From the NCBI GenBank assembly GCA_007694905.1, contig REEU01000157.1:41754-105753 (forward strand): a stretch of DNA of 64,000 nt, in the 5' to 3' direction. A program made the position numbers and the translations under genes. This document shows positions 42,467 through 51,817 of the stretch, piece after piece. Source of the stretch: Gammaproteobacteria bacterium (GTDB lineage: Bacteria; Pseudomonadota; Gammaproteobacteria; Pseudomonadales; Azotimanducaceae). Each line of letters starts with the position of its first letter. Position 1 is the stretch's first letter. The notes under the pieces were generated by a model. The model was not told the origin of the DNA, did no database searches, and was given only the letters and a program-made list of their open reading frames with translations.

Positions 42467-44824
42467 ATGGACAACCTGCTGAAGCGGTATGACGTGCTCT
42501 GGACGGTGGTCATCTTTCTTCTGATGATTCCGCTCATGCGCTTCGAGGTCTTCAGCCTCATCGAAGACGAGTTGCTGTCCTGGCGGCATCTTCTGCGCTG
42601 GCAGATTGCGGATACTCAGACGACGACGTTCTCTGCTAACGATATTATCCTGGTGCGTACGGACGAGGCCTTCTACTCGGAATATGGCGGCTTTCCCCTG
42701 CGGCGTGCCGACTACGGCAAGTTGGCGCGAAACCTGGCAGAGCTCGATGCAAGTGTTGTCGCGGTCGACGCCCTGTTCGATTATCCAAATGCCTATGGCG
42801 AAGATCCGGAAACGGCTGCGATGTTCGCGGAGGCGGGCAACGTGGTTCTTGTTTCCAAGGCCACCATCGACACGGATGGTCGGCGTCCGCTCGGGCTCAC
42901 CTATCCTGTGAGCGCGCTGCGCGATGTCTCCCGTTCCGGCTACTCGAATGTTGCCTCCCAGAGCCGAGTGCGGACCCGCATCTCACGCCTCCGCGTGTTC
43001 CCTGAGCTGACTGCACGCCAGGACGGCTGGCCCTTCGCGATCATGGCGTTGGCCATGCATCTCGGCGTGGAGCCTGAATTAGAGGATGGTCGCCTTATCA
43101 TCGGTGATATCGACGTGCCGCTGCATCGCGGCCTGGATCTTATGATCGACTTCCCGGAACTCCCAGGCGGCACGCGGTTCCTGTCACAGTCCTATGGCTT
43201 TTCGGCCATGGACATTCTCAATATGAACGCAATGCGTCCGGACGAGATTCGTGATCTGCGTCTGGACGTGGCGGGCAAGATCGTCATCATCGGTGACACT
43301 TCACAGGCGGCAAACGATATTTTCGACACCCCCGTGGGCCAGGTCTATGGGGCAGAGATAATCGGCAACACCATGCATACCCTGCTGCAGCGGGCGCCCA
43401 TTCGTCCTGCCCATTTCACGGTCGAGATCCTGCTGCTGTTGGCGTTTGGTGCCCTGATCCTCTCCTCTTCACTGATCCGCACCGCGCCGACTCGAGTCCT
43501 GGCGACGCTGCTGCTGTTCGGCGGTTACCTGACGTTCGGGATCCTGCTGTATGGGCTTGCGGGAATCATGATCGCCATGACCTACACTCTTCTGGCGGGT
43601 CTGATCGGGGTGGTTCTCATCAGCCTCAGGTACTTCCTGACGGTAGATGAGTCCCTCGCGCTTTCGAATCGCGAATCTGCAGAGAGCAATCGCATGCTGG
43701 CGCTGGCGCTACAGGGGCAGGGGCAGCTCGATATGGCGTTCGACAAGTTCCGCAAGATTCCGCTGGATCCCGGCGTCGCGGATCTCGTCTATAACCTGGC
43801 GCTGGACTTCGAGCGCAAGCGCCACTTCAACAAGGCAGTATCCGTGTATGACTACCTGAAAGCCTGGAAGGCCGACTACCGGGACGTGGAGGAGCGTCGC
43901 AAGGGAGCGCAGGCAGCCGTCGACAACCCGATGAAGGGCTCGGGCGGAACCCTCATGCTGACGACCGGCGGCACCGAAAAGCCCATGCTTGGCCGCTATG
44001 AAGTCGAGAAGGTACTCGGCCAGGGTGCCATGGGTGTCGTCTATCAGGGGCGTGATCCGAAGATCAATCGGGTGGTCGCCATCAAGACCCTGTCGCTGGA
44101 GGCGGAATTCGAAGGCGACATGCTCGAGGAGGTCAAGGAACGCTTCTTCCGGGAGGCGCAATCTGCCGGTCGACTCAATCACCCCAACATCGTCGCCATC
44201 TATGACGCCGGAGAGGAGCAGGACCTCGCCTACATCGCCATGGAGCTCCTCAAGGGCAAGGACCTCAGCGCGAACACGGATCCGGAGTCGTTGCTGCCGC
44301 TGCCGACAGTGCTCGACATCATGATCCAGTGTGCGGATGCGCTGGATTATGCCCATCGACAGAATGTGGTCCATCGGGATATCAAGCCCGGCAACATCAT
44401 GTACGACCAGGATTCAGGCAAGGCGACGCTCACTGACTTCGGTATCGCCCGTATCACCGATGCCAGCCGCACCCGGACCGGGACCGTGCTAGGGACGCCG
44501 AATTACATGTCGCCTGAACAGGCGCTCGGTGAGCACGTCGACGGGCGCTCCGACCTGTTCTCGCTGGGTGTCGTTCTGTATCAGCTGTCCACCGGGTTCC
44601 TGCCCTTTCATGCGGAGTCGATGGCGAGCCTCATGTACAAAATCGTCAACGACAAACATCCGGACCCGGCGGTGTACCGCCCCGATCTGCCGACTGGGCT
44701 ACGCAAGATCGTGCACAACGCACTCGGCAAGAATCCCGGCAAGCGCTACCCGACCGGAGCCAAGTTTGCAGCCCATCTGAGACTGTTGCGTGATCGAGTG
44801 GGCGGGGAGCGCAAACAGGCATGA
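42467..44824 (+). CDS. CHASE2-domain receptor serine/threonine protein kinase
   Basis: A 785-residue receptor kinase from ATG 42467, placed just before the first membrane helix (VLWTVVIFLLMIPLM); the longer Cys-rich extension upstream has no ribosome site. A CHASE2 extracytoplasmic domain occupies about residues 30-310, then three membrane helices, a TPR-like segment (DMAFDKFRKIPLD...NKAVSVYDYLKAWK) and a complete kinase: G-loop GQGAMGVVYQG, Lys540 (VAIK), Asp638 (HRDIKPGN), Asp657 (DFG) and SPEQ. Kinase placement at the C-terminus, after the sensor, is the reverse of PknB-type kinases. It overlaps the PP2C start by four bases, so writer and eraser are coupled. A paralogous sensor is encoded at 51818. 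Confidence 0.93.
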   Translation: MDNLLKRYDVLWTVVIFLLMIPLMRFEVFSLIEDELLSWRHLLRWQIADTQTTTFSANDIILVRTDEAFYSEYGGFPLRRADYGKLARNLAELDASVVAVDALFDYPNAYGEDPETAAMFAEAGNVVLVSKATIDTDGRRPLGLTYPVSALRDVSRSGYSNVASQSRVRTRISRLRVFPELTARQDGWPFAIMALAMHLGVEPELEDGRLIIGDIDVPLHRGLDLMIDFPELPGGTRFLSQSYGFSAMDILNMNAMRPDEIRDLRLDVAGKIVIIGDTSQAANDIFDTPVGQVYGAEIIGNTMHTLLQRAPIRPAHFTVEILLLLAFGALILSSSLIRTAPTRVLATLLLFGGYLTFGILLYGLAGIMIAMTYTLLAGLIGVVLISLRYFLTVDESLALSNRESAESNRMLALALQGQGQLDMAFDKFRKIPLDPGVADLVYNLALDFERKRHFNKAVSVYDYLKAWKADYRDVEERRKGAQAAVDNPMKGSGGTLMLTTGGTEKPMLGRYEVEKVLGQGAMGVVYQGRDPKINRVVAIKTLSLEAEFEGDMLEEVKERFFREAQSAGRLNHPNIVAIYDAGEEQDLAYIAMELLKGKDLSANTDPESLLPLPTVLDIMIQCADALDYAHRQNVVHRDIKPGNIMYDQDSGKATLTDFGIARITDASRTRTGTVLGTPNYMSPEQALGEHVDGRSDLFSLGVVLYQLSTGFLPFHAESMASLMYKIVNDKHPDPAVYRPDLPTGLRKIVHNALGKNPGKRYPTGAKFAAHLRLLRDRVGGERKQA

Positions 44825-45645
44825 ATCTGGGTGATCGCATCAGTGTGGGTGGACTTTCGGATACCGGCCAGCTGCGGGACCACAATGAAGATTGCATCGG
44901 TCATCGGGTCGACATCGGGCTGCTGGTGCTCGCCGATGGCATGGGGGGATTGAAGGCAGGGGAAGTTGCGAGCGCCATGGCGGTGGAGGTGATCACCGCG
45001 GAACTCGAGGCCGAGTTGAAGAGCGTCACCCCCGGTCGTCACGATGACGCCAGCGGCTATGCGCTGGAATCGCTGGCAGTGGGTCGCGCCATCCTCAAGG
45101 CGAATGCCAGCATCTACGGTGTCGCTCAGAGCCAGCCCCAGTGCGCGGGCATGGGCACCACGCTGGTCGTGGTCCTGTTTTACGACAATCGGCTCACGGT
45201 CGCCCACGTCGGCGATTCCCGTCTTTATCGCCTCCGCGAGAACGAACTCGAGCAGGTCACCCTCGATCATTCTCTGGTGCAGGAACTCGTGGACCGCGGC
45301 TTCTATACTCCAGAGGAGGCGCGTCACGCGACCAACAAGAACATCGTGACGCGTGCCCTGGGCATCGGGCCGGAAGTGAACTTTGATATGCAGGAGGAGG
45401 TGGCGCTGCCAGGAGACATCTTTCTGCTGTGTTCGGATGGCCTGAACGACATGCTCGAAGACGCCGAGATTCGTGACATCGTCATCGAGAATCGGAGTAA
45501 TCTGGATGCAGCAGCAGAGCAGTTGGTCGCGGCGGCCAACGCCGCAGGCGGTCGTGACAACGTCTCTGTGCTCCTGGCTCGCATTGATCGGTCATTTCCG
45601 GTCAACAGCGGTTGGTTTCGCCGGCTGGTGAGCTGGTTCGACTGA
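44821..45645 (+). CDS. PP2C-family protein phosphatase
   Basis: A 274-residue cytoplasmic phosphatase. All metal-binding motifs are present: RDHNED near the N-terminus, VLADGMGGLKAGE, HVGDSRLYRL, CSDGLNDML and GRDNVSVLL. It should reverse phosphorylation by the CHASE2 kinase, whose stop codon overlaps its ATG (44821-44824). It lacks a membrane anchor. Followed 28 bases later by the FHA gene. Confidence 0.95.
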   Translation: MNLGDRISVGGLSDTGQLRDHNEDCIGHRVDIGLLVLADGMGGLKAGEVASAMAVEVITAELEAELKSVTPGRHDDASGYALESLAVGRAILKANASIYGVAQSQPQCAGMGTTLVVVLFYDNRLTVAHVGDSRLYRLRENELEQVTLDHSLVQELVDRGFYTPEEARHATNKNIVTRALGIGPEVNFDMQEEVALPGDIFLLCSDGLNDMLEDAEIRDIVIENRSNLDAAAEQLVAAANAAGGRDNVSVLLARIDRSFPVNSGWFRRLVSWFD

Positions 45646-45673
45646 ACTCAAATACGGCTACGGGAAACGAGGC

Positions 45674-46408
45674 ATGGCGGGAAAACTCATCCTCAACTTC
45701 AACGACCAGACCGTGGGCGAATACCCGCTGGACAAGGAAACCCTGGTGATCGGTCGGAGACCGGAATGCGACATCCACGTCGACAATCTGGCCGTGAGTG
45801 GACGCCACGCGCGGGTGATCACGATCGCCGGGTCGTCCTTTCTGGAAGACCTCGACAGCACGAACGGAACCCTCGTCAACGGGAAGAAGATCGGCAAGCA
45901 CCCGCTTTCGGACGGTGATCTGATCACCATCGGCAAGCACTCCATGCGTTTCATGCTGACAGCGGAGCCCAGGGACAAGGCTGGTTCGGACAGCTTCGCC
46001 GAAACCATCGTCATCGGCGCAGACCAGACCAGCGCCCTGCGCCAGGCCGCCACCGACAGCGAAGCAGCCCAGGCCCGTCAGGCGGATGCCGACACGCGTG
46101 ATGCTGCTCCGCCCTCGGGGGCCTCGGCGAATATCGGTCCGGCACGTGTGCGCCTGCTCACCGACAGTGGCCCAGGCAAGGAGATGCCATTGAGCAAGGC
46201 ACTGACCACGCTCGGACGGCCCGGCGTCCAGGTTGCGGCCATCTCGCGGCGTCACAATGGGGACTTCATCGTCCATGTGGATGGTGGCGCGAACAACGCC
46301 GCGAGGCCAATCGTCAATGGCAGCGTGATCGGGGTGACGTCACAACTGCTGCATGATCAGGACACCATCGAGATCGCGGGCGTCAAGCTGCAATACCTGC
46401 GTGGTTGA
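45674..46408 (+). CDS. Twin FHA-domain protein
   Basis: A 244-residue protein. The N-terminal FHA domain is canonical: VIGRRPECDIHVDN, SGRHARV and DLDSTNGTLVNGKKI, so it should bind phosphothreonine peptides. A low-complexity Ala/Asp/Gln linker (about residues 115-155) leads to a second FHA-like repeat (GKEMPLSKALTTLGRPGVQ, ISRRHNGDFIVHV, IVNGSVI) that lacks the SxxH/NG pattern in full and may be structural. It is a likely phospho-reader for the adjacent kinase. ACGAGG precedes the ATG. No FtsK-like or type VI secretion genes are near, the usual alternative context for a kinase-PP2C-FHA trio. Confidence 0.92.
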   Translation: MAGKLILNFNDQTVGEYPLDKETLVIGRRPECDIHVDNLAVSGRHARVITIAGSSFLEDLDSTNGTLVNGKKIGKHPLSDGDLITIGKHSMRFMLTAEPRDKAGSDSFAETIVIGADQTSALRQAATDSEAAQARQADADTRDAAPPSGASANIGPARVRLLTDSGPGKEMPLSKALTTLGRPGVQVAAISRRHNGDFIVHVDGGANNAARPIVNGSVIGVTSQLLHDQDTIEIAGVKLQYLRG

Positions 46409-46599
46409 GCCGCCCCGGCGGCAGGGGAGGCCGACTGTGGTTCTGCGGCACTGTGAATGCGTGCCGCGTCACACGTTTGCTGGAACTCCCGTTCCAACGT
46501 CAAAGGTTCGCTGCCTCGGATAGCCGATGTGGTTGAGGGCTGCGGACACCATCATTAGCATCGGGCGGATCGCCTGATCGTCCCGGGGGGGATCGAGTC

Positions 46600-49500
46600 A
46601 TGGCAGCAGGGGTTTCCGTACCTTCAGCGCACATTCGCCGATGCCGTCGTGTGCACGTACCGTTCCTGCTGGCCCTTGTGATCGCATTGGCTGGCTGCGC
46701 TGCGTTCGATCCGCGGCCGGCCCCGGATGCCGATGCGGTTCTCAGCACACTGCAGCAGGACCTTGAGCCGCTGCTCGCTGAAGGCGATCTCGAGGGCGCC
46801 CTTGCGCGCGTCGACGCTGCCATCGACCGGCATCCCTGGATGGCCGAACTCTACGCTGAACGAGCCTTGTTCGCCCTCGACCTGGGCCGAGCGGAGCATG
46901 CCGCAAGCGATCTGCGCTACGCCATAGAACGTGCAGCCGTGGCCGGTGCGCCGGATCAGGCTGAGGCCTATGGTGAGGTGCTCGCGGAGATTCTCGAACA
47001 GCCGCCGGAGTGGGTGGAGCAGGCGGCCGCGGCGGCCGAGGCCCTGCCCGAAAACGAGGCAGCCTTCGACGCCCTGGAGTTCTGGGATGCCCTGCGCCAG
47101 GAGGCGATGGTTCTGGCCACCGAGGGTGACCTGCAGGGCGCCATGGACCTGCTGGAGCAGGCGCTGGACGTGGCTGAAGAGATGTTCGGGCCGGAGCACC
47201 GGCTCACGGTGGAGAGCATCCTCGATCTGGCGGACGTGTCCTTCGCTCTGAATGATCTCGGCGGTGCGGAAGCACTGTTGACGTTCGCCACGGAGCGGTC
47301 GCGGATGCGGCCCGGCCCGGGACACCCATGGACGTTGGATATCCAGGCGATGCTGGCAGACCTGTACGAGTCCACGGGCCGCAACGAGGACGCTCTGGAT
47401 GTGACGCTGGATGCCGCAGGGGAGGCCGCAGACGCGCTGGGCATGGATGCCGTCGAAGTGCTTGATCTCGAATTTCTGGTGGCGCAAAGGCTGGAAGCGC
47501 GAGGCAAGTATTCGATGGGGGCCGAACGCCTCGAAACGACCTGCGAGCGTATTGGAAACCGCTATGGCCACTTCCATCCGCGCACTGCACACTGCCTGGA
47601 ACAGTACGCGATCCTGCTCGGTCGCGGCGGGGATCTGGACGGCGCCCGGGACAGCTTCGGTGCGGTGCTGGCCATCCGCCGCGGTGTGCTCGGTTCCGGC
47701 CATGAGGAGACCCTGCGCACACGTCTGGATCTGGCGACGATTGAGATTCGCCTCGGTGCCTATGGCGACGCGGGCGAAGCTCTCGATGCCCTGGTGGGAG
47801 ACGTGCCCTTCGATTCTGAGCTCTATCTGTCCGTTATTGAAGCTCAGGCGCAGGTTCGGCTCGAAACCGCTGACTTCGATGCCGCGGAGATGTTGGCCCA
47901 GGAGGTGCTCGACGCGCGCGTGCAGACACTCGGCGACGACCATCCGCTCGCCCTCGACGCGCTGAATCTGCTTGGAGCGATCTACCAGCGGGCCGGCAAG
48001 CTGGCCGCTGCCGAAGACACGTGGACGGCGGTAGTGGCGGGCTATCGGCAACGCTACGGGCTTGAGCATCTGGCCACGCTGACTGCGATGTCCAACCTCG
48101 GTGTGGTGCAGGAACAACAGGGCGCATTCGACCGCGCCGAACCGCTGCTGCGCACGGCGATGGAAGTCTCCGATCGGATGCTTGGGCCGGCCCATCCTCA
48201 GACCTTGAACAGCATGAATAATCTCGCGCTGCTGTACGAGAGTCAGGGTAACTTCAGCCGCGCTGAGCCGCTCTATCTGTTGCCCATCGAGGTGCTTGCG
48301 AGCACCGTTGGCGAGCATCACCCGCGCACCATTGCGGTTCGGAATAACCTGGCGTTCCTCTACATGATGGAACGCAACTATCGCCAGGCGGCTGAGCTCT
48401 TCGAGGACGTGCATGCTGCATGGGTGGCTACGCTCGGAGCGGATCACCCGGACACGCTGCGTGGTCTCAACAACCTCGGCCGTGCCTATCGCGAGCTCGG
48501 GCGCCTCGACGAAGCCGCGGAGCGCATCGAGACTGCACTGGATGGACGGCGTGCCCGCTTCGGATCCCGCCACCCGGACGTGGTGCGCTCGCTTATCGAC
48601 CTGGGCGTACTGCGGCGGGATCAGGGTGAATTCGGTGAAGCAGAGACGCGGCTGCGGGAGGCGCTGGAACTGGCTGAAGCGGTTCTCGGAGGCGAGCATC
48701 CCTATTCCTTTGAGGCAGTGAACGCCCTCGCCGACGTGCTCGAGATGGGCGGTCGAATCGATGATGCGTTCGACCTGCGTCGCGTGGGATTTGAGCGCCG
48801 GACCCGATTCTTCGATCGCGTGCTTTGGGTCACCAGCGACAATGCCCGAGAAGGCTACCTGCGCCTGCACCGCAACGAACTCGATCGCTACCTGCGGCTG
48901 CTGCCGGAGATGTCGGCCGGCGTGGCGGCGCGCGAGCTTCTCGATGTGTCGCTGCAGCGCAAAGGGCTGCTGCTGAAGGTGACGTCCGAGATTCGTCAGA
49001 TCGCCAGTCTGGGGCTTGATCCGCAGATGGCCCGGCTCGCGGATGCGTTGACCGATGCCCGGGAGGAGCTTGCGGCGCTGACCCTGGCAGGGCCGGGCGA
49101 TGCGGATCCTGATGGCCACCTGGCGCGGATCCGGACACTGGAGAATCATGTCGGCAACCTGCAGGGCGAGCTCGGCCGGGCCAGCCTGCGCTATCGGGAA
49201 GCCATCGCGGCGTTGTCTGTGGACGATCTCGTCAGCCATCTGCCGGAGGGCGGGGCGCTGGTGGACTTTCTCGTCTATCAGCGTGACGACGGCGAGCAGG
49301 GGCTGCTCGCGGGCGTTCTGCAGCGCCGCGGGGGTGCAGCTTCGCCCAGCCTGACCCTGGTGCACTACGACGACCTGGCGCCCATCACGGCGCTGATCCA
49401 GGAATTCCGAGCCATCATTCAGGACGTGGACGCCCTGGACGACGACGTCAAGGACGTGGGCATGGATGTCTACGACGCCCTTTGGCAACCGGTTGCCCAA

Positions 49501-50628
49501 CACCTTCTTGGAGACGGCCCGGTTTATCTCGTTCCTGACGGTGTGCTCAATGTCCTTCCCTTCGACGCCATGGTCGATGGGGAGGGCCGGTTCCTGCTGG
49601 AAACCACTGATGTGTACCTGCTGTCGTCGGCTCGGGATCTGGTGCCATCCGCAGTGCCGCCCTCCGGAGGACGCTTCGTCGTGTTCGGCGGACCGGACTA
49701 CGATACCGAGGAGGCCGCGGGACCGGAGGTGCTGGAGCAGGCCCGGCGCCGCAGCGCGGCGCGAGTCGCCCTGGCAGAGCAGGTGGAAAACGACAACGTG
49801 GTCAATGCATCGGCCATCGCAGCGGCAGGCACCAGAGGATCACGGTCAGCCCGGTTCGAGGCGATGCGGGGCGTGACCCTGGGCGATTTGGATTCACGCT
49901 CAGCGGCGGAACTCGCGAGCTTGCGCGCCGCGTCCAGGGGACTTCGCGGACTGAGCTTCTCGCCGTTGCCCGGAGCCGAACTGGAGGGCGAACTTATCGG
50001 GCGGCAGGTGGAGGATGCCCAGCAGAGCTACCTGCTTTATACGGGCAGTGCTGCCGAAGAGCAGGTTCTGAACAATCTCGACGAGCCACCGCGGGTCCTT
50101 CACATGGCGACCCACGGATTTTTCCTGCAGGCCGACGAGGAACTCCGTCGGCGCCTGCTGCGCACCCAACGCAGCCTGGATGTAGCCGTACCACCCCCTG
50201 GAGACAATCCGCTGCTACGTGCCGGTCTCGCCTTCGCGGGTGTGAATTCCAACGCGCCGTTTCTCGGTGAGATCGATACCCGCAACGACGGCATCCTCAC
50301 AGCTCTGGAGGTGCTCGGCCTCGATCTCACGGGTACGCAACTGGCCGTACTTTCGGCCTGCGACACAGGCATCGGCGAGATTCACGAGGGAGAGGGCGTC
50401 TATGGCCTGCGCCGGGCTTTCCAGGAAGCCGGAGTGAGGCAGGTGGTCACCTCGCTGTGGGAAGTCAGCGACGTGGGAACGCAGGCGTTGATGACTGCAT
50501 TCTACGAGCGCATGTTCAGCGGCATGGAGCCGCGAGACGCCTTCCGGGCCGCGCAGCTGGAGTTGATGGAGTCGCCACGCTGGGGATACCCGTTTATCTG
50601 GGGAGCATTCGTCCTCGTCGGGAATTGA
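46600..50628 (+). CDS. TPR-CHAT (caspase-like) lipoprotein
   Basis: A 1342-residue protein. The N-terminus has a basic stretch (RRCRRVH), a hydrophobic helix and the lipobox LAGC (about residue 33), predicting an exported lipoprotein; Ala at +2 suggests the outer membrane. Roughly residues 40-780 hold many kinesin-light-chain-like TPR units (for example NSMNNLALLYESQGNFSRAE). The C-terminal CHAT protease domain has an intact His1172 (HMATHGFF) and Cys1254 (LSACDTGIG) dyad, then GVYGLRRAFQEAGV and GYPFIWGAF. It is likely a Cys protease that acts in the envelope and is activated through its TPRs. It follows the FHA gene by 191 bases and precedes the FecR gene. Confidence 0.93.
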   Translation: MAAGVSVPSAHIRRCRRVHVPFLLALVIALAGCAAFDPRPAPDADAVLSTLQQDLEPLLAEGDLEGALARVDAAIDRHPWMAELYAERALFALDLGRAEHAASDLRYAIERAAVAGAPDQAEAYGEVLAEILEQPPEWVEQAAAAAEALPENEAAFDALEFWDALRQEAMVLATEGDLQGAMDLLEQALDVAEEMFGPEHRLTVESILDLADVSFALNDLGGAEALLTFATERSRMRPGPGHPWTLDIQAMLADLYESTGRNEDALDVTLDAAGEAADALGMDAVEVLDLEFLVAQRLEARGKYSMGAERLETTCERIGNRYGHFHPRTAHCLEQYAILLGRGGDLDGARDSFGAVLAIRRGVLGSGHEETLRTRLDLATIEIRLGAYGDAGEALDALVGDVPFDSELYLSVIEAQAQVRLETADFDAAEMLAQEVLDARVQTLGDDHPLALDALNLLGAIYQRAGKLAAAEDTWTAVVAGYRQRYGLEHLATLTAMSNLGVVQEQQGAFDRAEPLLRTAMEVSDRMLGPAHPQTLNSMNNLALLYESQGNFSRAEPLYLLPIEVLASTVGEHHPRTIAVRNNLAFLYMMERNYRQAAELFEDVHAAWVATLGADHPDTLRGLNNLGRAYRELGRLDEAAERIETALDGRRARFGSRHPDVVRSLIDLGVLRRDQGEFGEAETRLREALELAEAVLGGEHPYSFEAVNALADVLEMGGRIDDAFDLRRVGFERRTRFFDRVLWVTSDNAREGYLRLHRNELDRYLRLLPEMSAGVAARELLDVSLQRKGLLLKVTSEIRQIASLGLDPQMARLADALTDAREELAALTLAGPGDADPDGHLARIRTLENHVGNLQGELGRASLRYREAIAALSVDDLVSHLPEGGALVDFLVYQRDDGEQGLLAGVLQRRGGAASPSLTLVHYDDLAPITALIQEFRAIIQDVDALDDDVKDVGMDVYDALWQPVAQHLLGDGPVYLVPDGVLNVLPFDAMVDGEGRFLLETTDVYLLSSARDLVPSAVPPSGGRFVVFGGPDYDTEEAAGPEVLEQARRRSAARVALAEQVENDNVVNASAIAAAGTRGSRSARFEAMRGVTLGDLDSRSAAELASLRAASRGLRGLSFSPLPGAELEGELIGRQVEDAQQSYLLYTGSAAEEQVLNNLDEPPRVLHMATHGFFLQADEELRRRLLRTQRSLDVAVPPPGDNPLLRAGLAFAGVNSNAPFLGEIDTRNDGILTALEVLGLDLTGTQLAVLSACDTGIGEIHEGEGVYGLRRAFQEAGVRQVVTSLWEVSDVGTQALMTAFYERMFSGMEPRDAFRAAQLELMESPRWGYPFIWGAFVLVGN

Positions 50629-50661
50629 AAGTTGTGTTCACAATCGCTTCAGACAGGGGCA

Positions 50662-50670
50662 TGCCATAAT
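50662..50670 (+). promoter_or_regulatory. Candidate extended -10 promoter for the FecR gene
   Basis: TGCCATAAT at 50662-50670 fits an extended -10 element (TGN plus CATAAT), about 45 bases upstream of the ATG at 50716. No convincing -35 is seen. It would let the FecR gene be expressed independently of the CHAT gene. Confidence 0.3.
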
Positions 50671-50715
50671 GCGATAAGAGCGGATATGCCCGCATACGGA
50701 ACCAGGAGGCAATCC

Positions 50716-51675
50716 ATGTCGACATCAATGAAATTCAGCGCGTTGGCGCTTGCGGTGGTGCTCGCACTGGCAGCCATGACGGCAGAAGCGAGCGGGCCCG
50801 TGGCGCGCGTGATGGACATAGAGGGCACCATCGAATTTTCGCGGGACGGAGAACGCTGGCAGTCGGTGACGCGCGCCAAGTACCTGTTCCCCGGCCAGCA
50901 GGTGCGGTCTGGTCGTGACAGCAGGGCCCGCGTCATCAACCAGGCCTCCGGCGAGATTCGCGAGCTTGGCGAATCGACGACTATCGTCGTCGAAGACGGC
51001 GACCTGCAGGTGGTTGCAGGTCGCAATTTCGGTGTCGAGCAGCAGAGCCGGGGAGGATTCTGGCAGGCCATGCGGAACAAGTTCGCAACGACCCAGCGCT
51101 ACACGACGGTTCGTCGCAGCGTGCGCAGTGCGGACGATCAGCCGCAGGTGGATACCGCCCGCAACATCAGCGTCGGTGGATCCTGGCCGGACCTGGTCTG
51201 GTCCAACGCTGGGCCCGAGTACGCCTATCGCCTCACCGTTGGAGAGGAGACTTTCGACATCGCGCCGGCCTCCACAAGCGAGATGATCCGCTTCAAGCTG
51301 CCGGAGATGGAGGCGGGTGAATACGCGTACAAACTGGAAGTCATGCTCGACGGAGAGGCCGTCTACAGGCCCCGCCGTGAAAGCACGCTCACTTGGCTCG
51401 ATGACGAGCAGGCAGCGGAAGTGAAGGCGGGGCTGGAGGCCATGAAGAACGACCCTGTGCGCAACGATCCGTTCATGATCGCGGATTTCTATGAGGAGCA
51501 GGGATTGCTTGTGGCGGCGCTGGACACTTATCGCGATTTCTTCCGGGATCATCCTGACGAGAACGATATGAGGCCCTTCCTGATCAAGGCCTACCATGAT
51601 CTCAGGCTTTTGGACCTCCGGGAGAAAGAAGCCATCACCTACAACACCATTGACATGATGGGTAGTGCCCCCTGA
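50716..51675 (+). CDS. Exported FecR-domain protein with TPR-like tail
   Basis: A 319-residue protein. ATG 50716 has AGGAGG 6 bases upstream and leads into a signal peptide (FSALALAVVLALAAMTAEASG). The FecR domain spans about residues 30-120 (ARVMDIEGTIEFSRDG, FPGQQVRSGRDSRARV, RELGESTTIVVEDGDLQV). It is followed by an Ig-like beta domain (ISVGGSWPDLVWSNAGPEYAY) and a helical tail (FYEEQGLLVAALDTYRDFF). No transmembrane or anti-sigma segment is present and no sigma factor gene is nearby, so it is not the iron-regulation FecR; it more likely binds peptidoglycan/glycan or a partner such as the CHAT protein or CHASE2 receptors. Confidence 0.88.
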   Translation: MSTSMKFSALALAVVLALAAMTAEASGPVARVMDIEGTIEFSRDGERWQSVTRAKYLFPGQQVRSGRDSRARVINQASGEIRELGESTTIVVEDGDLQVVAGRNFGVEQQSRGGFWQAMRNKFATTQRYTTVRRSVRSADDQPQVDTARNISVGGSWPDLVWSNAGPEYAYRLTVGEETFDIAPASTSEMIRFKLPEMEAGEYAYKLEVMLDGEAVYRPRRESTLTWLDDEQAAEVKAGLEAMKNDPVRNDPFMIADFYEEQGLLVAALDTYRDFFRDHPDENDMRPFLIKAYHDLRLLDLREKEAITYNTIDMMGSAP

Positions 51676-51696
51676 CACGATCGTCGGGTGTGGCGC

Positions 51697-51740
51697 AGAA
51701 CGCCGCCGGTTCCGCAAGGAGCCGTGCGGCGTTCTCATTT
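51697..51740 (+). terminator. Hairpin terminator after the FecR gene
   Basis: A 17-base-pair hairpin: AGAACGCCGC (51697-51706) with GCGGCGTTCT (51726-51735), continued by CGGTTCC/GGAGCCG around a GCAA tetraloop, with one bulged T. It is followed by CATTT, a weak T-tract. It lies 22 bases after the FecR stop and separates it from the cyclase gene. Confidence 0.6.
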
Positions 51741-51817
51741 CCGGGGTTTGAAACCGCACAGATGCAAGGCGGTATGCGAAGATAACGACGCGAATAGTAC
51801 GGGCTGACGGGGGAGCC

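Noticed and set aside
46624..49503. 959-codon open frame on the minus strand opposite the CHAT gene
   Set aside because: Its translation has no recognisable domain and is His/Arg/Gln-rich, as expected from an antisense shadow of GC-rich coding sequence. The plus-strand protein has clear TPR and CHAT motifs.
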